This document shows, piece after piece, positions 34,918 to 43,868 of a stretch of DNA of 64,000 nucleotides. Location of the stretch: NCBI RefSeq assembly GCF_022919135.1, contig NZ_CP095049.1:3786501-3850500 (forward strand). Direction: 5' to 3'. This stretch comes from Hymenobacter cellulosivorans. GTDB lineage: Bacteria; Bacteroidota; Bacteroidia; Cytophagales; Hymenobacteraceae. Each line of letters opens with the position of its first letter. Position 1 is the stretch's first letter. Made by a program: the position numbers and the translations under genes. The notes below the pieces were generated by a model. It saw only the letters and a list, made by a program, of their open reading frames with translations. It did not search any database and was not told where the DNA came from.

Positions 34918-36192
34918 TTACTTGCCCTGCACGTAAAACGGAATGTTGGCCGTAGCCACATTGTCCTTGCCGTCATACGCATACACGAAGAGCCGGTACG
35001 CGCCTTCTGTGGCCGGTGCTTTCAATGTAGTCTGGCCCTTGGCGCCGGCCGGTACCAGGCCCGGAATGGCTGTGGGGCGGCTTTCCCGGTCGCCGCCGGT
35101 TTTCAGGTCCGTGCTTTCCGGCAGCAGCTCGTAGCGGTAAGTCAGCGCGTCCTTGTCGGGGTCTGTCACGGTGGCTACCACGGGCACGCTCTGGCCGGGC
35201 TGCACGTACACGTTGTCGGTGGCTTTTTTACCATTCAGGGTAAACGAAGCCAGGTGCGGGGCGCGGTTCTTCGGCCACTGGCCGCTCCACAGGTACTGCA
35301 TTACGTCCACCACTTCCGACTCTTTACCGTCTTCGGTGAAGATGCCGTACCAGGTGGGCGTGCGTTCCTGCTTCTGCCCCCATAAGAACACGTAGGTGCC
35401 CAGGCACTGGGTTTTATCTTTAGCCACCGAGGCCTCGTAGCGGCTCTGGTACACGGCGGCTTTCTGGCTGCTGGTTTCTTCCACCGAGGCCTTCCAGGGC
35501 GTGACGGGGCTTTCCCAGTGGCCAGTGGGGCCCCACTCGGCCACCACGTAAGGGCCGGTCCAGCCGGTTTTGCGCACCTGCTGCGGAATTTCGGCTAGGC
35601 CGGCATAGGTGTTGATGCTCAGAATATCCACGGCCGGGCACTTGGCCTTGATGTAGTCGGCTTCCTTCTGGTTGAGGCCGGCCAGCACGGTGCTGGTGGG
35701 GTGGTTAGGGTCGACTTCGTGAATCATCTGGGCAATCTGCTGCACGGCGTCCCATACCTTGGGGTTGGTGTATTCCAGGTTCAGCTCGTTGCCAATGCCC
35801 CAGAATAGCACGGCCGGGTTGTCCTTGTACTTGAGCACTTCGGCCTTTACTTTCTGCAGCTGCTGGGCCACGGCTTCGGGGTTGTTATAATCGAAGCCGT
35901 GCCGCTCCCGGGCCACGTCGAGGCCCACCATTACCGTGAGGCCGTTCTTGCCAGCTTCGGCCAGCACCTTATCGGCATTTTCGGTGCTCCAGGTGCGGAT
36001 GGAATTGCCGCCGTAGGCTTTTACCCGCTCCGGAAACTGCCCGCCGCCGGCCCCATTAATGAAGTATGGCTTGCCGCCACGCAGCAGCTCGTAGCGGCCG
36101 TTGCCCTGCTTTACTTCGACCTTGACAGGGCCATTTTGGGCGAAAGTTGTGGTGGCAAACGTGAGTAGGGGTAGCAGCAGGGTAAATTTCAT
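34918..36192 (-). CDS. Secreted glycoside hydrolase with GH2-like TIM barrel
   Basis: A 424-residue protein with a Sec signal peptide (MKFTLLLPLLTFATTTFAQ). The barrel (about 20-300) holds two likely catalytic glutamates: E136 in FWGIGNELN (acid/base, as in clan GH-A) and E219 in YVVAEWGPTG (nucleophile). After about residue 310 comes an immunoglobulin-like domain (TVTDPDKDALTYRYELLP, then GAYRLFVYAYDGKDNV). The family is GH2-like or another clan-A group; the substrate is a beta-linked glycan by inference. Divergent from a TonB-type receptor gene. Confidence 0.8.
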   Translation of the reverse strand: MKFTLLLPLLTFATTTFAQNGPVKVEVKQGNGRYELLRGGKPYFINGAGGGQFPERVKAYGGNSIRTWSTENADKVLAEAGKNGLTVMVGLDVARERHGFDYNNPEAVAQQLQKVKAEVLKYKDNPAVLFWGIGNELNLEYTNPKVWDAVQQIAQMIHEVDPNHPTSTVLAGLNQKEADYIKAKCPAVDILSINTYAGLAEIPQQVRKTGWTGPYVVAEWGPTGHWESPVTPWKASVEETSSQKAAVYQSRYEASVAKDKTQCLGTYVFLWGQKQERTPTWYGIFTEDGKESEVVDVMQYLWSGQWPKNRAPHLASFTLNGKKATDNVYVQPGQSVPVVATVTDPDKDALTYRYELLPESTDLKTGGDRESRPTAIPGLVPAGAKGQTTLKAPATEGAYRLFVYAYDGKDNVATANIPFYVQGK

Positions 36193-36553
36193 AGGAATTT
36201 GTGGCTGTTAGAGAAGGAGCTCAAATTAACGGCTATTTCCCAACTGCTTCACCTGCCTGCCCAGGGTTTTGGCAGAGCATGAATCGGCAGTGGGGGCCCC
36301 AAAGATGACGGGCCCGAAAAAAAGTTGCCCGGAGCTGTAACCTTCCCCCGTCGGCGCAGTGTCCACCGCTGAAGTACACTTCGCCGCTGCCGCAGCACGG
36401 TGCCCGTTGGTTCGGGTAGTCGTGTTGGGGGCCCCAGTGTGATGCTTACCAAAACCGGCTTTTACCCCGTTGCCGGCGTCATTTTTTGGCGCTGCAGAAC
36501 TCCATTGCCTTTTCCGAACTACTGCTGCCAGCTTACCAAACCACTTCCGCACC
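36193..36553. other. Intergenic region between divergent genes
   Basis: This 361-bp gap should carry promoters for both the GH2-like gene (-) and the receptor gene (+). Two near-identical self-complementary segments, tgggggccccaa and ttgggggccccag, lie about 145 bp apart (near 36290 and 36430). I see no gene or RNA. Confidence 0.4.
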
Positions 36554-39013
36554 GTGAAAAACAACTTCTACTCAACTACGGCTGGCTTGGCCTTCGCCGT
36601 TGCCGCGGGGCTGTTACTGCCGTCCGCCGCTGCGGCCCAAACTGCGGCCGCCGTCACGGGCCGGGTGCAGACCGAGGCCGGTGCCCCCATTGACTATGCC
36701 ACCGTCACGCTGCACCGCGCTGCGGATTCCACGCTGGTCAAGACAGAGTTTAGCGACGCGAAAGGCGAGTACCGGTTTGAGCTGCCGCCCGCCGGCAACT
36801 ACCGGGTGTCGGCGGCGCAGGTGGGCTACAACCGGGCCTGGAGCGCTACGTTTACGCTGCCCGGCAGCAGCGCGGTTCCGGTTATCACGCTGCGCGTAAA
36901 CTCGGCTACCCAACTCAAGGAAGTGCAGGTAGTGGGGCAAAAGCCGCTGTTTGAGCGCCAGGCCGACCGTACCATCGTGAATGTGGAAGGCTCGACGCTG
37001 GCCACCGGCAATTCCACGCTGGAAGTACTGAGCCGGGCCCCGGGCGTAACCGTGGATGCCAACGACAACCTGGCGTTGCGCGGGCGGCAGGGCTTGCTGG
37101 TCATGATTGATGGCAAGCGCCAGCCCATGACCGGTGCCGAGCTGGCCGACTACCTCCGCGCCCTGCCCGCCGACCAGCTCAAGAGCATAGAGCTCATTAC
37201 CAGTCCGCCGGCCAAGTACGATGCTCAGGGCAGCGCGGGCATTATCGACATTAAGCTCAAAAAGGACCAGCGCCAGGGTACTAATGGCAGTGGCAACCTC
37301 AGCTACGGCCGCGGGCAGTTCGGCCGGTTTTCGACCAGCGCCTCGGGCAACCACCGCCAGAAAGGCCTCAACCTGTTTGCCTCGACTACCTACACCCGCC
37401 GCCGCAACTTTGGCTTGCGCAACACCTACCGCTCGTACTACGAAACGGCCGACACGGGCCCCGAGCTGGTGAGCCAGGCCGACCAGCGCAATAACCAGAT
37501 CGGCAGTGACCATTTTCTGATCTGGCGGCTGGGCACCGACGTAAACCTGTCGGCCAATACGACCCTGGGCGGGGTGGTGACGGGCTTTGCCGTGCCCAAT
37601 CCGCGGCCCGGCGGGAGCAGCACCAACGTGAGCTACTTCTACGACGGAGCCGGCCAGCTGACCGATTACTACACGGCCCAGGGCACGGGGGTGGGCTATA
37701 ACCCCAACGTTACGGCCAACCTTAACTTTCGGCACGTATTTGCCAAGGCCAAAACGGTCAAACCCGAGCTGACGGCCGACCTCGACTATGCCCGCTACTA
37801 CACCCACCGTTTGCAGAGCCTGACCACGTTTTACGAGCTGTCGGGGCGGCCCCAAGTCCTGCTCAACGGCGACCAAACGGGCGAGCTGGTCATTCAGGCG
37901 GCCAAGGCTGATTATAGCCGAACCCTGAGCGAAAACACGACCATGGAAGCCGGGGCCAAAGCCAGCCGGGTGTTTTCCGACAACGACATTCTGTTCCTGA
38001 CCACAGTAGAGGGCATCACGAGCGTAGACCAGGGCCGGACCAACCGGTTCCGCTACGACGAGTTGATTTCGGCCGCCTATGTGAATGTAAGTCACAAAGT
38101 AGGCAAGCTGAATCTGCAGGCGGGCCTGCGCGGGGAGCAAACCCACGCCACAGGCGAGCAGGTAGTGGAGTCCGACAACTTCCGCCGCGACTATTACCAG
38201 CTGTTTCCCACGGCCTCGGTGAAATACACGCCCAGCGCGGTGCATGAGTGGATGGCGGCCCTGAGCCGGCGCATCAACCGGCCCTCGTACCGGCAGCTCA
38301 ACCCGTTCCGCTTCGTCATTGACCCCACCACCACCGGCAAGGGCAACCCCGAGCTGCGGCCCGAAACCAGCTACAATCTCGAACTGGCCCACACCTTCAA
38401 GCAGAAATTCACCACCAGCCTGAGCTACAGTCTCACCCAGAACCCCATTACCGACGTGGCCCAGCCCGAGTCACGCACCTCTACCGTGTCGATGTACGTG
38501 AACCTGAACCAGCAGCACTACGCGGCCCTGACCCTGACGGCCCCGCTCACGCCCACGAAATGGTGGCAGGTATACAACAACGCAGTGTTTTTCTACATCC
38601 ACTACCAGGGTACCCTGGCCAATACTTCTCTCAGCCGCGGGCAGGGTGCCTTCACGCTCAGTAGCAACAGCACGTTCACCTTCGGCAAGGGCTGGGGCGC
38701 CGAGCTGAGCGGCAACTACTACTCCCGGCAGCGGGTGGGCTTTTTCGTCTTCCAGGATTACGGACAGGTAAACCTGGGCGTGCAAAAGGCGCTCTGGGAC
38801 CGGAAAGCGACCCTGCGCCTGGCCGCCACCGACATCCTGCTGACCACCCCGCTACGGGCCCGCTCCACCTACAACAACTACCAGGAGGACCTCTACCTGC
38901 GCCGCGACTCCCGGGTGGCTACTTTGTCCTTGAGCTGGCGCCTGGGCAACGATAAGCTAACTTCCACGAACCGCCGCTCCGGGGCCGAGGACGAGAAGCG
39001 CCGGGCCCAGTGA
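36554..39013 (+). CDS. TonB-dependent receptor-type outer-membrane barrel protein
   Basis: 819 residues. The GTG at 36554 is chosen because it gives a clean signal peptide (KNNFYSTTAGLAFAVAAGLL). A carboxypeptidase-regulatory-like beta domain (about 33-110, VTGRVQTEAGAPIDYATVTL) is followed by a plug-like domain (LEVLSRAPGVTVDANDNLAL, SIELITSPPAKYDAQGSAGI) and a long beta-barrel of the outer-membrane barrel type 3 family. The barrel is rich in alternating aromatic residues and contains NPELRPETSYNLELAHTF. A TonB box is not clear and no SusD gene is adjacent. It probably imports or secretes an unknown ligand. Confidence 0.9.
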   Translation: MKNNFYSTTAGLAFAVAAGLLLPSAAAAQTAAAVTGRVQTEAGAPIDYATVTLHRAADSTLVKTEFSDAKGEYRFELPPAGNYRVSAAQVGYNRAWSATFTLPGSSAVPVITLRVNSATQLKEVQVVGQKPLFERQADRTIVNVEGSTLATGNSTLEVLSRAPGVTVDANDNLALRGRQGLLVMIDGKRQPMTGAELADYLRALPADQLKSIELITSPPAKYDAQGSAGIIDIKLKKDQRQGTNGSGNLSYGRGQFGRFSTSASGNHRQKGLNLFASTTYTRRRNFGLRNTYRSYYETADTGPELVSQADQRNNQIGSDHFLIWRLGTDVNLSANTTLGGVVTGFAVPNPRPGGSSTNVSYFYDGAGQLTDYYTAQGTGVGYNPNVTANLNFRHVFAKAKTVKPELTADLDYARYYTHRLQSLTTFYELSGRPQVLLNGDQTGELVIQAAKADYSRTLSENTTMEAGAKASRVFSDNDILFLTTVEGITSVDQGRTNRFRYDELISAAYVNVSHKVGKLNLQAGLRGEQTHATGEQVVESDNFRRDYYQLFPTASVKYTPSAVHEWMAALSRRINRPSYRQLNPFRFVIDPTTTGKGNPELRPETSYNLELAHTFKQKFTTSLSYSLTQNPITDVAQPESRTSTVSMYVNLNQQHYAALTLTAPLTPTKWWQVYNNAVFFYIHYQGTLANTSLSRGQGAFTLSSNSTFTFGKGWGAELSGNYYSRQRVGFFVFQDYGQVNLGVQKALWDRKATLRLAATDILLTTPLRARSTYNNYQEDLYLRRDSRVATLSLSWRLGNDKLTSTNRRSGAEDEKRRAQ

Positions 39014-39084
39014 GTTGCAGCCAGAGCATAACCATGCCGCTCGGGCTTGCGTTATACCAGCTCCACCATATTCCCTTGTCAATC

Positions 39085-39321
39085 ATGAGCATATTTGGTT
39101 CTGACCGCCCAAGCGGTTCCATGGGAGGCCTGCTGTCGGGTCTGTTTCGTACCATTGGCGGTGGCAGTCCAGCCACCGGCACGTCCAATCCCGCTGCCCG
39201 CCCCGCAGGCATGGGCCGCAAGTTGGCTACCGGTGCTCTGCTGGCAGCTGGAGCGGCCTACCTATATAACCGCAACAAAGCCAAGGGCGTAAATCCGCCG
39301 GGCTTCCTTTCTGGTAACTAG
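39085..39321 (+). CDS. Small glycine/alanine-rich hypothetical protein
   Basis: A 78-residue protein from the ATG at 39085, 72 bp after the receptor stop. Gly/Ser/Ala/Pro-rich N-terminal part (GGLLSGLFRTIGGGSPATGT), then a short hydrophobic segment (KLATGALLAAGAAYLYNRNK) that could be a membrane helix, and a basic end. No family recognised. A strong terminator at 39342 follows, which supports expression of this region. Confidence 0.55.
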   Translation: MSIFGSDRPSGSMGGLLSGLFRTIGGGSPATGTSNPAARPAGMGRKLATGALLAAGAAYLYNRNKAKGVNPPGFLSGN

Positions 39322-39341
39322 TTTTACCTAACGCCTCATCA

Positions 39342-39391
39342 GCACAAAGCCCCACCGGCTGGCCTTTTCGGCCGGGGTGGGGCTTTGTGCT
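39342..39391. terminator. Bidirectional intrinsic terminator
   Basis: gcacaaagccccacc pairs with ggtggggctttgtgc; the inner ggccttttcggcc extends the fold. Between convergent genes. Confidence 0.9.
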
Positions 39392-39433
39392 TGGCCTGTG
39401 GCCGGGCGGGGATGGCAGACAATACGAGCGGGT

Positions 39434-40575
39434 CTAGCGTGGTGCCAGCCGGTTTTTAAGCCAGCGTCGCACCGGCTCATCGTAGAATTTCAAGCTAACA
39501 TAGGCCAGCAGAACCGCCGCCCCAAACGTGAGTACCGCTACCGGCAGGGCCTGCGCCAGCGTCGGCTTATGCGTGCCCACCCAGCCGGTATAGATGTACA
39601 CTAGCGGGAAGTGGGTCATGTAAATAGGGTAGGAGATGTCGCCCAGAAACTTGCAGAGGCGGGCCGGTTTTTCGCCGGCAATCTGCCCGCTGGCTCCCAG
39701 CCACACGATGAGCGGGAACAGCACCACGATGCTCAGCGAGTCGTAGAGGCCGTTGAGCCACAGCCGTTCCGCCCCCCAATGCGCGGCATGGCCAACACCA
39801 GTACCAGCAGCACGCTACATGCCAGAAAAGCGGATTTGAACCGGGCCAGCGGCGCTACGCGCGAGAGCAGCAACCCGGCAAAAAATGGAAACATAACCCG
39901 GCTAACCCCAACGCGCAGCTGCTCGGGCTCCAACGACCAGCCCCCGATTACGTCGCCAGCCGGACTGGTCACAGCCAGGTGAATCAGGGCCGCGCCGGCC
40001 AGAGCTACCAGGATGCCCAGCGCCGTATTAGAAAACTTGCGTACTCCCAGCGCATAAAGCAGGTTGGCAACGTACTCGTAGAAGAGCGACCAGCCCGGCC
40101 CGTTCAGCGGGTGCATCTCGTGCCAGCCCCGGATGTCCATTGATACCGGCAGCGGCAGCAGGGTGAAGCCAACAAGCATCACCAGCAGCACTTTCCAGGC
40201 CGGTACCGCAGCGATGCCCGGCCACACGGGCGAGGCCTGAAAATAGAAGCAGATAGCGCCGATTACCATGCCCAGCACCACCAGCGGCTGCAAGCGTATC
40301 AGGCGGATGCGGAAAAACTCCTTGAGCGTGAGCCGGCTCCACCGGTCATCGTAGGCGTAGCCAATAACGAAGCCCGAGAGCAGGAAGAAGAAGTCGACGG
40401 CCAGGTAGCCGTGGTTGATGACCTGGTCGAGGTGACTGGTGGCGTGCGATTCACAAAGGTGAAAGGCCACGACCATCAGGGCTGCCACGCCCCGCAACCC
40501 GTCCAGAATGGCGTAGTGCGGCTTGGTGCTAAGCGGCGTCGGATGCGCGGCAGTGAGTACTTGAGTAGACTCCAT
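39434..40575 (-). pseudogene. OafA-type membrane acyltransferase, frameshifted at a G6 run
   Basis: Two frames together encode about 380 residues of an acyltransferase-3 family integral membrane enzyme that O-acylates sugars or other envelope molecules. The N-terminal part has LDGLRGVAALMVVAFHLCES with the catalytic His, and GYLAVDFFFLLSGFVIGYAY. The C-terminal part has LGDISYPIYMTHFPLVYIY. The first frame stops shortly after MPRIGGRNGC. A seventh G in the coding-strand G6 run (C6 at 39772-39777 on the + strand) would give MPRIGGAERLWLNGLY and join the frames. The start at ATG 40575 fits the conserved N terminus. Confidence 0.8.
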
Positions 40576-40696
40576 GAATGAGAAATAAGAATAAGTAGCG
40601 AATGGAATACAGCTGCACGGATCTTTCCCGGGCTGGCTAAAGTACCAGTCTTGGCAATAGCAGACAATGCTGCGGATCCCCAAATTGCTTTATGCT

Positions 40697-40905
40697 AAAA
40701 CGTTTTGCAGATGCCCCGCGCATTTGCCCAGCGGCCACGAAAAGCTTCCCCGTGCCCGGCGCTATTTGTAACGGCTCAGAAAACCTTTCGCGGCCACCCC
40801 GCGCTTTCTCCGCCGATCTAAAAAGCCTTTCACGGGCACCCGGAAGTTTTGCCGGGTGCCGCGAAAGGCTTTCTGAACGGAGCGAGAATTCTTTGACGAG
40901 CAACT
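40697..40905. repeat. Degenerate tandem repeat, about 41-bp period, five units
   Basis: Units begin with AAAA(G/C)CtTTt and continue with a G+C-rich part (cCCcGCGC-like). Their A-runs start at 40697, 40740, 40780, 40821 and about 40864, giving spacings of 43, 40, 41 and about 43. Both strands are open here; the - strand reads as 14-residue repeats such as ERLFRSAEKARGGR and ERFSEPLQIAPGTG. No ribosome site or family points to a gene. The gap spans 40576-41022, and a hairpin with arms agcttacc / gggtaagct lies at about 40916-40957. Confidence 0.7.
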
Positions 40906-41022
40906 ACAGCTTACCAGAGGGCCCCGGTGTTTTGCGGAGGCTCCGGGTAAGCTATAGCCACTCGTTTGGCCTTTTCCTGGCTGCTGTGCGAAGCGTTTAT
41001 CAGCGGCCCGGCTCACCAGCGC

Positions 41023-41424
41023 TTACCCGTCGAGCCGCTGTCGGGCTTCCGGCGTGACGGGGGCAAAGAAGTTGACGAGGTTGCCGTCCGGGTCGAGGAA
41101 GAGCAGGGAGCGGTTACCCCAGGGCATGGTGGTAGGGGGCTGCACTACGGCCTCGCCAAGCACGGGAGCCAGGCGCTGGTAGTCGGCGTCCACGTCGGCG
41201 ACGCGGAATTCGAGGATGGCCGAGGAGTTGTGAGCGGCGCGGGCCACGTGCTGCCCGCCAAATTGCAGGGTGCGGGTACTGCCGATGCCCAGTGTGGCCG
41301 TCGGGGTTTGGAGCTCGGCAAAGTCTTCGGTGTACTGCCGCACGGGCAGCCCGCTGATCTGCTCGTAGAACTGCACCAGGCGGGGCACGTCGTTGGTAAT
41401 TACGCGGATGGAGGCAAACTTCAT
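41023..41424 (-). CDS. VOC (glyoxalase-fold) family protein
   Basis: A 133-residue single VOC-domain protein: MKFASIRVITNDVPRLVQFY at the N terminus, AILEFRVADVDADYQRLAPV in the middle and the metal-ligand-bearing SLLFLDPDGNLVNFFAPV at the C terminus. The usual final Glu is replaced by Asn in the LVNFF segment, so metal binding may differ. It lies downstream of a WYL regulator on the same strand, 92 bp away. The substrate is unknown. Confidence 0.85.
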   Translation of the reverse strand: MKFASIRVITNDVPRLVQFYEQISGLPVRQYTEDFAELQTPTATLGIGSTRTLQFGGQHVARAAHNSSAILEFRVADVDADYQRLAPVLGEAVVQPPTTMPWGNRSLLFLDPDGNLVNFFAPVTPEARQRLDG

Positions 41425-41516
41425 GGGGAATCAGGTAAAAAATGAATGATGCCCCAAAGCTCCGCCCGCCCACTGACAACCCTATGGCAGTCTGAATTAG
41501 GCCCCCGAAAAAATAA

Positions 41517-42212
41517 CTACGGCACGTAAGGCAGGTTCAGGCCCGCAATGTACTCGGTGAGCAGCAGGTGGTCGGGCTTGGTGAAGGGCCGGGTGGTGGT
41601 CGTGAGTTGCCGGATGCGGGCCACTTTAAAGTCGCGGTAATCCTGCCGCAGCTGGCACCAGCCAATCAGGTGCCAGGACAAATTGTAAAATGCCAACCCA
41701 ATGGGTTCCACCGGGCGCTGGCTGCTCTGCCCGCTTTTGTCGCAGTACTCCAACTCGATTACCCGGCGGTCAGCCAGCGCCGACTGCAGCGTAGCCAGGT
41801 AGTCGGCCGGGCCCCGGAAGTACTCCGGCAGGTGCATCTTGATGCGGCTGGTAAACTGTTCGAGCCGCTCCCGTTCCCGCTCGCGCATGGCGGCCTTTAC
41901 TTTGGTCAGGGCCGCGGTATATTGGGCCTGAATGGAGGCGTCGGCCAGGGTGGCGGCAATGGTTTCGAGCAGGACCAGGGAGTTGGCCTCCTCGGGGGTA
42001 AAGGACACCGGCGGCAGGAAGTAGCCCTGCACGAGAAAATAGCCCTTGTGCGGCTCAAAGCTCACCGGAATACCCTGCTCGCCCAGGGCTTTGATGTCGC
42101 GGTACACCGTGCGCACACTGATACCAAATTGCTCGGCCAAGTGCTCGGCTGAAACGTATTTCTTGGCTTGCAAGAGCGTGGTAATGCCAAACAGGCGGTC
42201 AATACGGTTCAT
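41517..42212 (-). CDS. YafY-type HTH/WYL transcriptional regulator
   Basis: 231 residues. The N-terminal winged helix (about 1-60, MNRIDRLFGITTLLQAKKYV, then ISVRTVYRDIKALGEQGIPV) is the HTH_11 type, and the C-terminal WYL domain (about 130-215) binds an unknown ligand (LAFYNLSWHLIGWCQLRQDY, KVARIRQL). I start at the ATG at 42212, where homology begins. The gene precedes a VOC protein gene on the same strand, which may be its target. Confidence 0.88.
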   Translation of the reverse strand: MNRIDRLFGITTLLQAKKYVSAEHLAEQFGISVRTVYRDIKALGEQGIPVSFEPHKGYFLVQGYFLPPVSFTPEEANSLVLLETIAATLADASIQAQYTAALTKVKAAMRERERERLEQFTSRIKMHLPEYFRGPADYLATLQSALADRRVIELEYCDKSGQSSQRPVEPIGLAFYNLSWHLIGWCQLRQDYRDFKVARIRQLTTTTRPFTKPDHLLLTEYIAGLNLPYVP

Positions 42213-42325
42213 GGCGCGGGTAGAGTTCGGCGGCTCGGGTACGGGAAAGTGTCGGCGGCAAAGGTAAGCCACCAGGGGGTGGGGCCGGTAATTAAGCTTG
42301 CCTCCTTCGAAGCGGCGGCTGGGCA

Positions 42326-42853
42326 TTAGGCGGCTTTATAGACCCGGTAGCCAGCGGCCGACCGGCGTTTGGCGGGCCCAGGAGCGGCCCCCAGCCATTG
42401 CCGGCGTAGCCGCCGAAACAATCCGGCGCCGGGCAGCAGCACTACGGCTGAGGAAATGCCCGCTACCTGCCAGAACGAGTAACCCGGCTGGCGCACTAGC
42501 ACCTCGGCTACCAGGGCCACGTAGAGCTCCAGCACCGACAGATACATAAAGCCGTAGTGCAACGGCAGCCAGCCCCGGGCCGGCCACTTGCGCCACACTG
42601 GCCCCATGCCCGCCAGCAGCGTAAAGCCACTGAGTAGGGCCGCCACGTGGAAAATGCCGAAGCCGTGAAATTGGCGGTAAATGGTAAAGGAGGTGGCGAG
42701 CATTACGGCCAAACTGCCCACGTAGCCATAGCCCAGGCGCTTGTGCAGCCGCCCCCACTTCGGCAGCGCCAGCACCCCGGTGCCCAGAAGCAACGACAGC
42801 ACCGCTGCCAGCAAATGTACCAGCCCCCAGGTGCTATAAACGAGGTTGTGCAT
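42326..42853 (-). CDS. DUF2306-like multi-pass membrane protein
   Basis: 175 residues from the ATG at 42853. Five to six predicted membrane helices, with conserved-looking KWGRLHKRLGYGYVGSLAVM after the second strand, HGFGIFHVAALLSGFTLLAG, and WLPLHYGFMYLSVLELYVAL containing a histidine. The pattern fits DUF2306, a family of small membrane proteins of unknown role with histidines that suggest haem or metal binding (inference). The C terminus is Arg-rich. It is followed by the WYL regulator, 113 bp away. Confidence 0.7.
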   Translation of the reverse strand: MHNLVYSTWGLVHLLAAVLSLLLGTGVLALPKWGRLHKRLGYGYVGSLAVMLATSFTIYRQFHGFGIFHVAALLSGFTLLAGMGPVWRKWPARGWLPLHYGFMYLSVLELYVALVAEVLVRQPGYSFWQVAGISSAVVLLPGAGLFRRLRRQWLGAAPGPAKRRSAAGYRVYKAA

Positions 42854-42968
42854 GCCAGATAATGGCTCGGTCACGCGCGCCATTCGACGCAAACGAGCAT
42901 GGTTTAACTAGCTCAAGCGTACGCGGCGGGGCCAAGTTCAGTTTTGAGGCATGCTGTATTACTTGCAA

Positions 42969-43008
42969 TGCCCAACGCCGCCCAGATGGCTCCCGGCGGC
43001 GTTGGGCA
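42969..43008. terminator. G+C-rich hairpin between divergent-side units
   Basis: tgcccaacgccgcc pairs exactly with ggcggcgttgggca around a 12-base loop. No clear T-run; it follows the - strand barrel gene stop by about 11 bases. Confidence 0.6.
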
Positions 43009-43018
43009 GCCAACAACG

Positions 43019-43669
43019 CTACTTCAAATTAATTGTTCCCACCAGGGAAAGAGCAAACCCTACTTTATTTAAATCGTGGGTGGCAATAGGAAGCTTTTCA
43101 TCCCGGAAATGATGGCGATAATTAGTGCTGGTTTCAAGCGCCAAGAACTTATTTATTGTAAAGCCAACCCCTACTTCAGCGCCGGCCATAAAGGAAGATT
43201 GGCGGCGATCCGCACCAAAGGCTTCTGCAACCTCCTGTTTCCAGCCCTCGTGATTGTCACTGAAAATATCTTTTAACAACAAGTCCTGGTCATTACGCAA
43301 TACCAACTGGCTTACTCCGAACCTTACACTACCCAATGCATAGGTTTTGGGAGTAAGATTCCATTTACGGCCTCCCACTAGCGCATACTCTGATACTCCT
43401 GTTTTTATTTGCTCTGACGAATTTATCCTCAGCGTATTTTTAGGGGTAATGCTATTTAGCTGCGCAAAGCCTACAAACCAGGCATCATTAAAAATAATGT
43501 TTACTTTGCTTCCCAAGCTGTAATAATTTTTTACTGCGCTATTTCTTGCGGTTACGTCATAATTATTTATCAACCCTACTGTCAACGCGAGCCGGGAGGG
43601 AGTACCCTGGGCAAAAGCGCCAGGTAGAACAGCAAAGAGCGCGAGTCCGGTCAGATAAGTGGTTTTCAT
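43019..43669 (-). CDS. Outer-membrane beta-barrel protein
   Basis: 216 residues with a Sec signal peptide (TYLTGLALFAVLPGAFAQ). The mature part shows alternating hydrophobic strands, and the end SLVGTINLK finishes without the usual aromatic residue. Regions such as FLALETSTNYRHHFRDEKLP and KTYALGSVRFGVSQLVLR fit a small eight-strand barrel. The function is unknown. It is A+T-richer than the chromosome average and lies beside a two-component pair, divergent from it, so it may be its target. Confidence 0.7.
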   Translation of the reverse strand: MKTTYLTGLALFAVLPGAFAQGTPSRLALTVGLINNYDVTARNSAVKNYYSLGSKVNIIFNDAWFVGFAQLNSITPKNTLRINSSEQIKTGVSEYALVGGRKWNLTPKTYALGSVRFGVSQLVLRNDQDLLLKDIFSDNHEGWKQEVAEAFGADRRQSSFMAGAEVGVGFTINKFLALETSTNYRHHFRDEKLPIATHDLNKVGFALSLVGTINLK

Positions 43670-43697
43670 TTTCTTGTGTCGTTGGTGGATGATAGGA

Positions 43698-43705
43698 CAA
43701 AGCTA
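43698..43705 (-). promoter_or_regulatory. TAGCTTTG promoter element of the barrel gene
   Basis: Perfect TAnnTTTG on the - strand, 28 bases before the ATG at 43669. The -33 box is unclear; TTTT lies 19 bases upstream. Confidence 0.45.
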
Positions 43706-43868
43706 TGGGGGCTCTATAGGAGATAAAACCTGCTTTTGACCAACGGTATTATTTCATGGGCGAAATGTTAGGGCCCGGAGGCTATTTTGACGAACGGTTG
43801 ATTTTTAGTGACGAATTGATGAGAGAGTATGAAGGAATATGCCGTGATTTGCTGCAAAGATACTTTCT

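Noticed and set aside
36614..38392. Open frame of 592 codons on the - strand
   Set aside because: Antisense to the TonB-type receptor gene, with no recognisable domain and His/Gly/Ala-rich shadow composition.
40697..40905. CRISPR array
   Set aside because: Units are diverged along their whole length, there is no constant repeat with unique spacers, and no cas gene is present.
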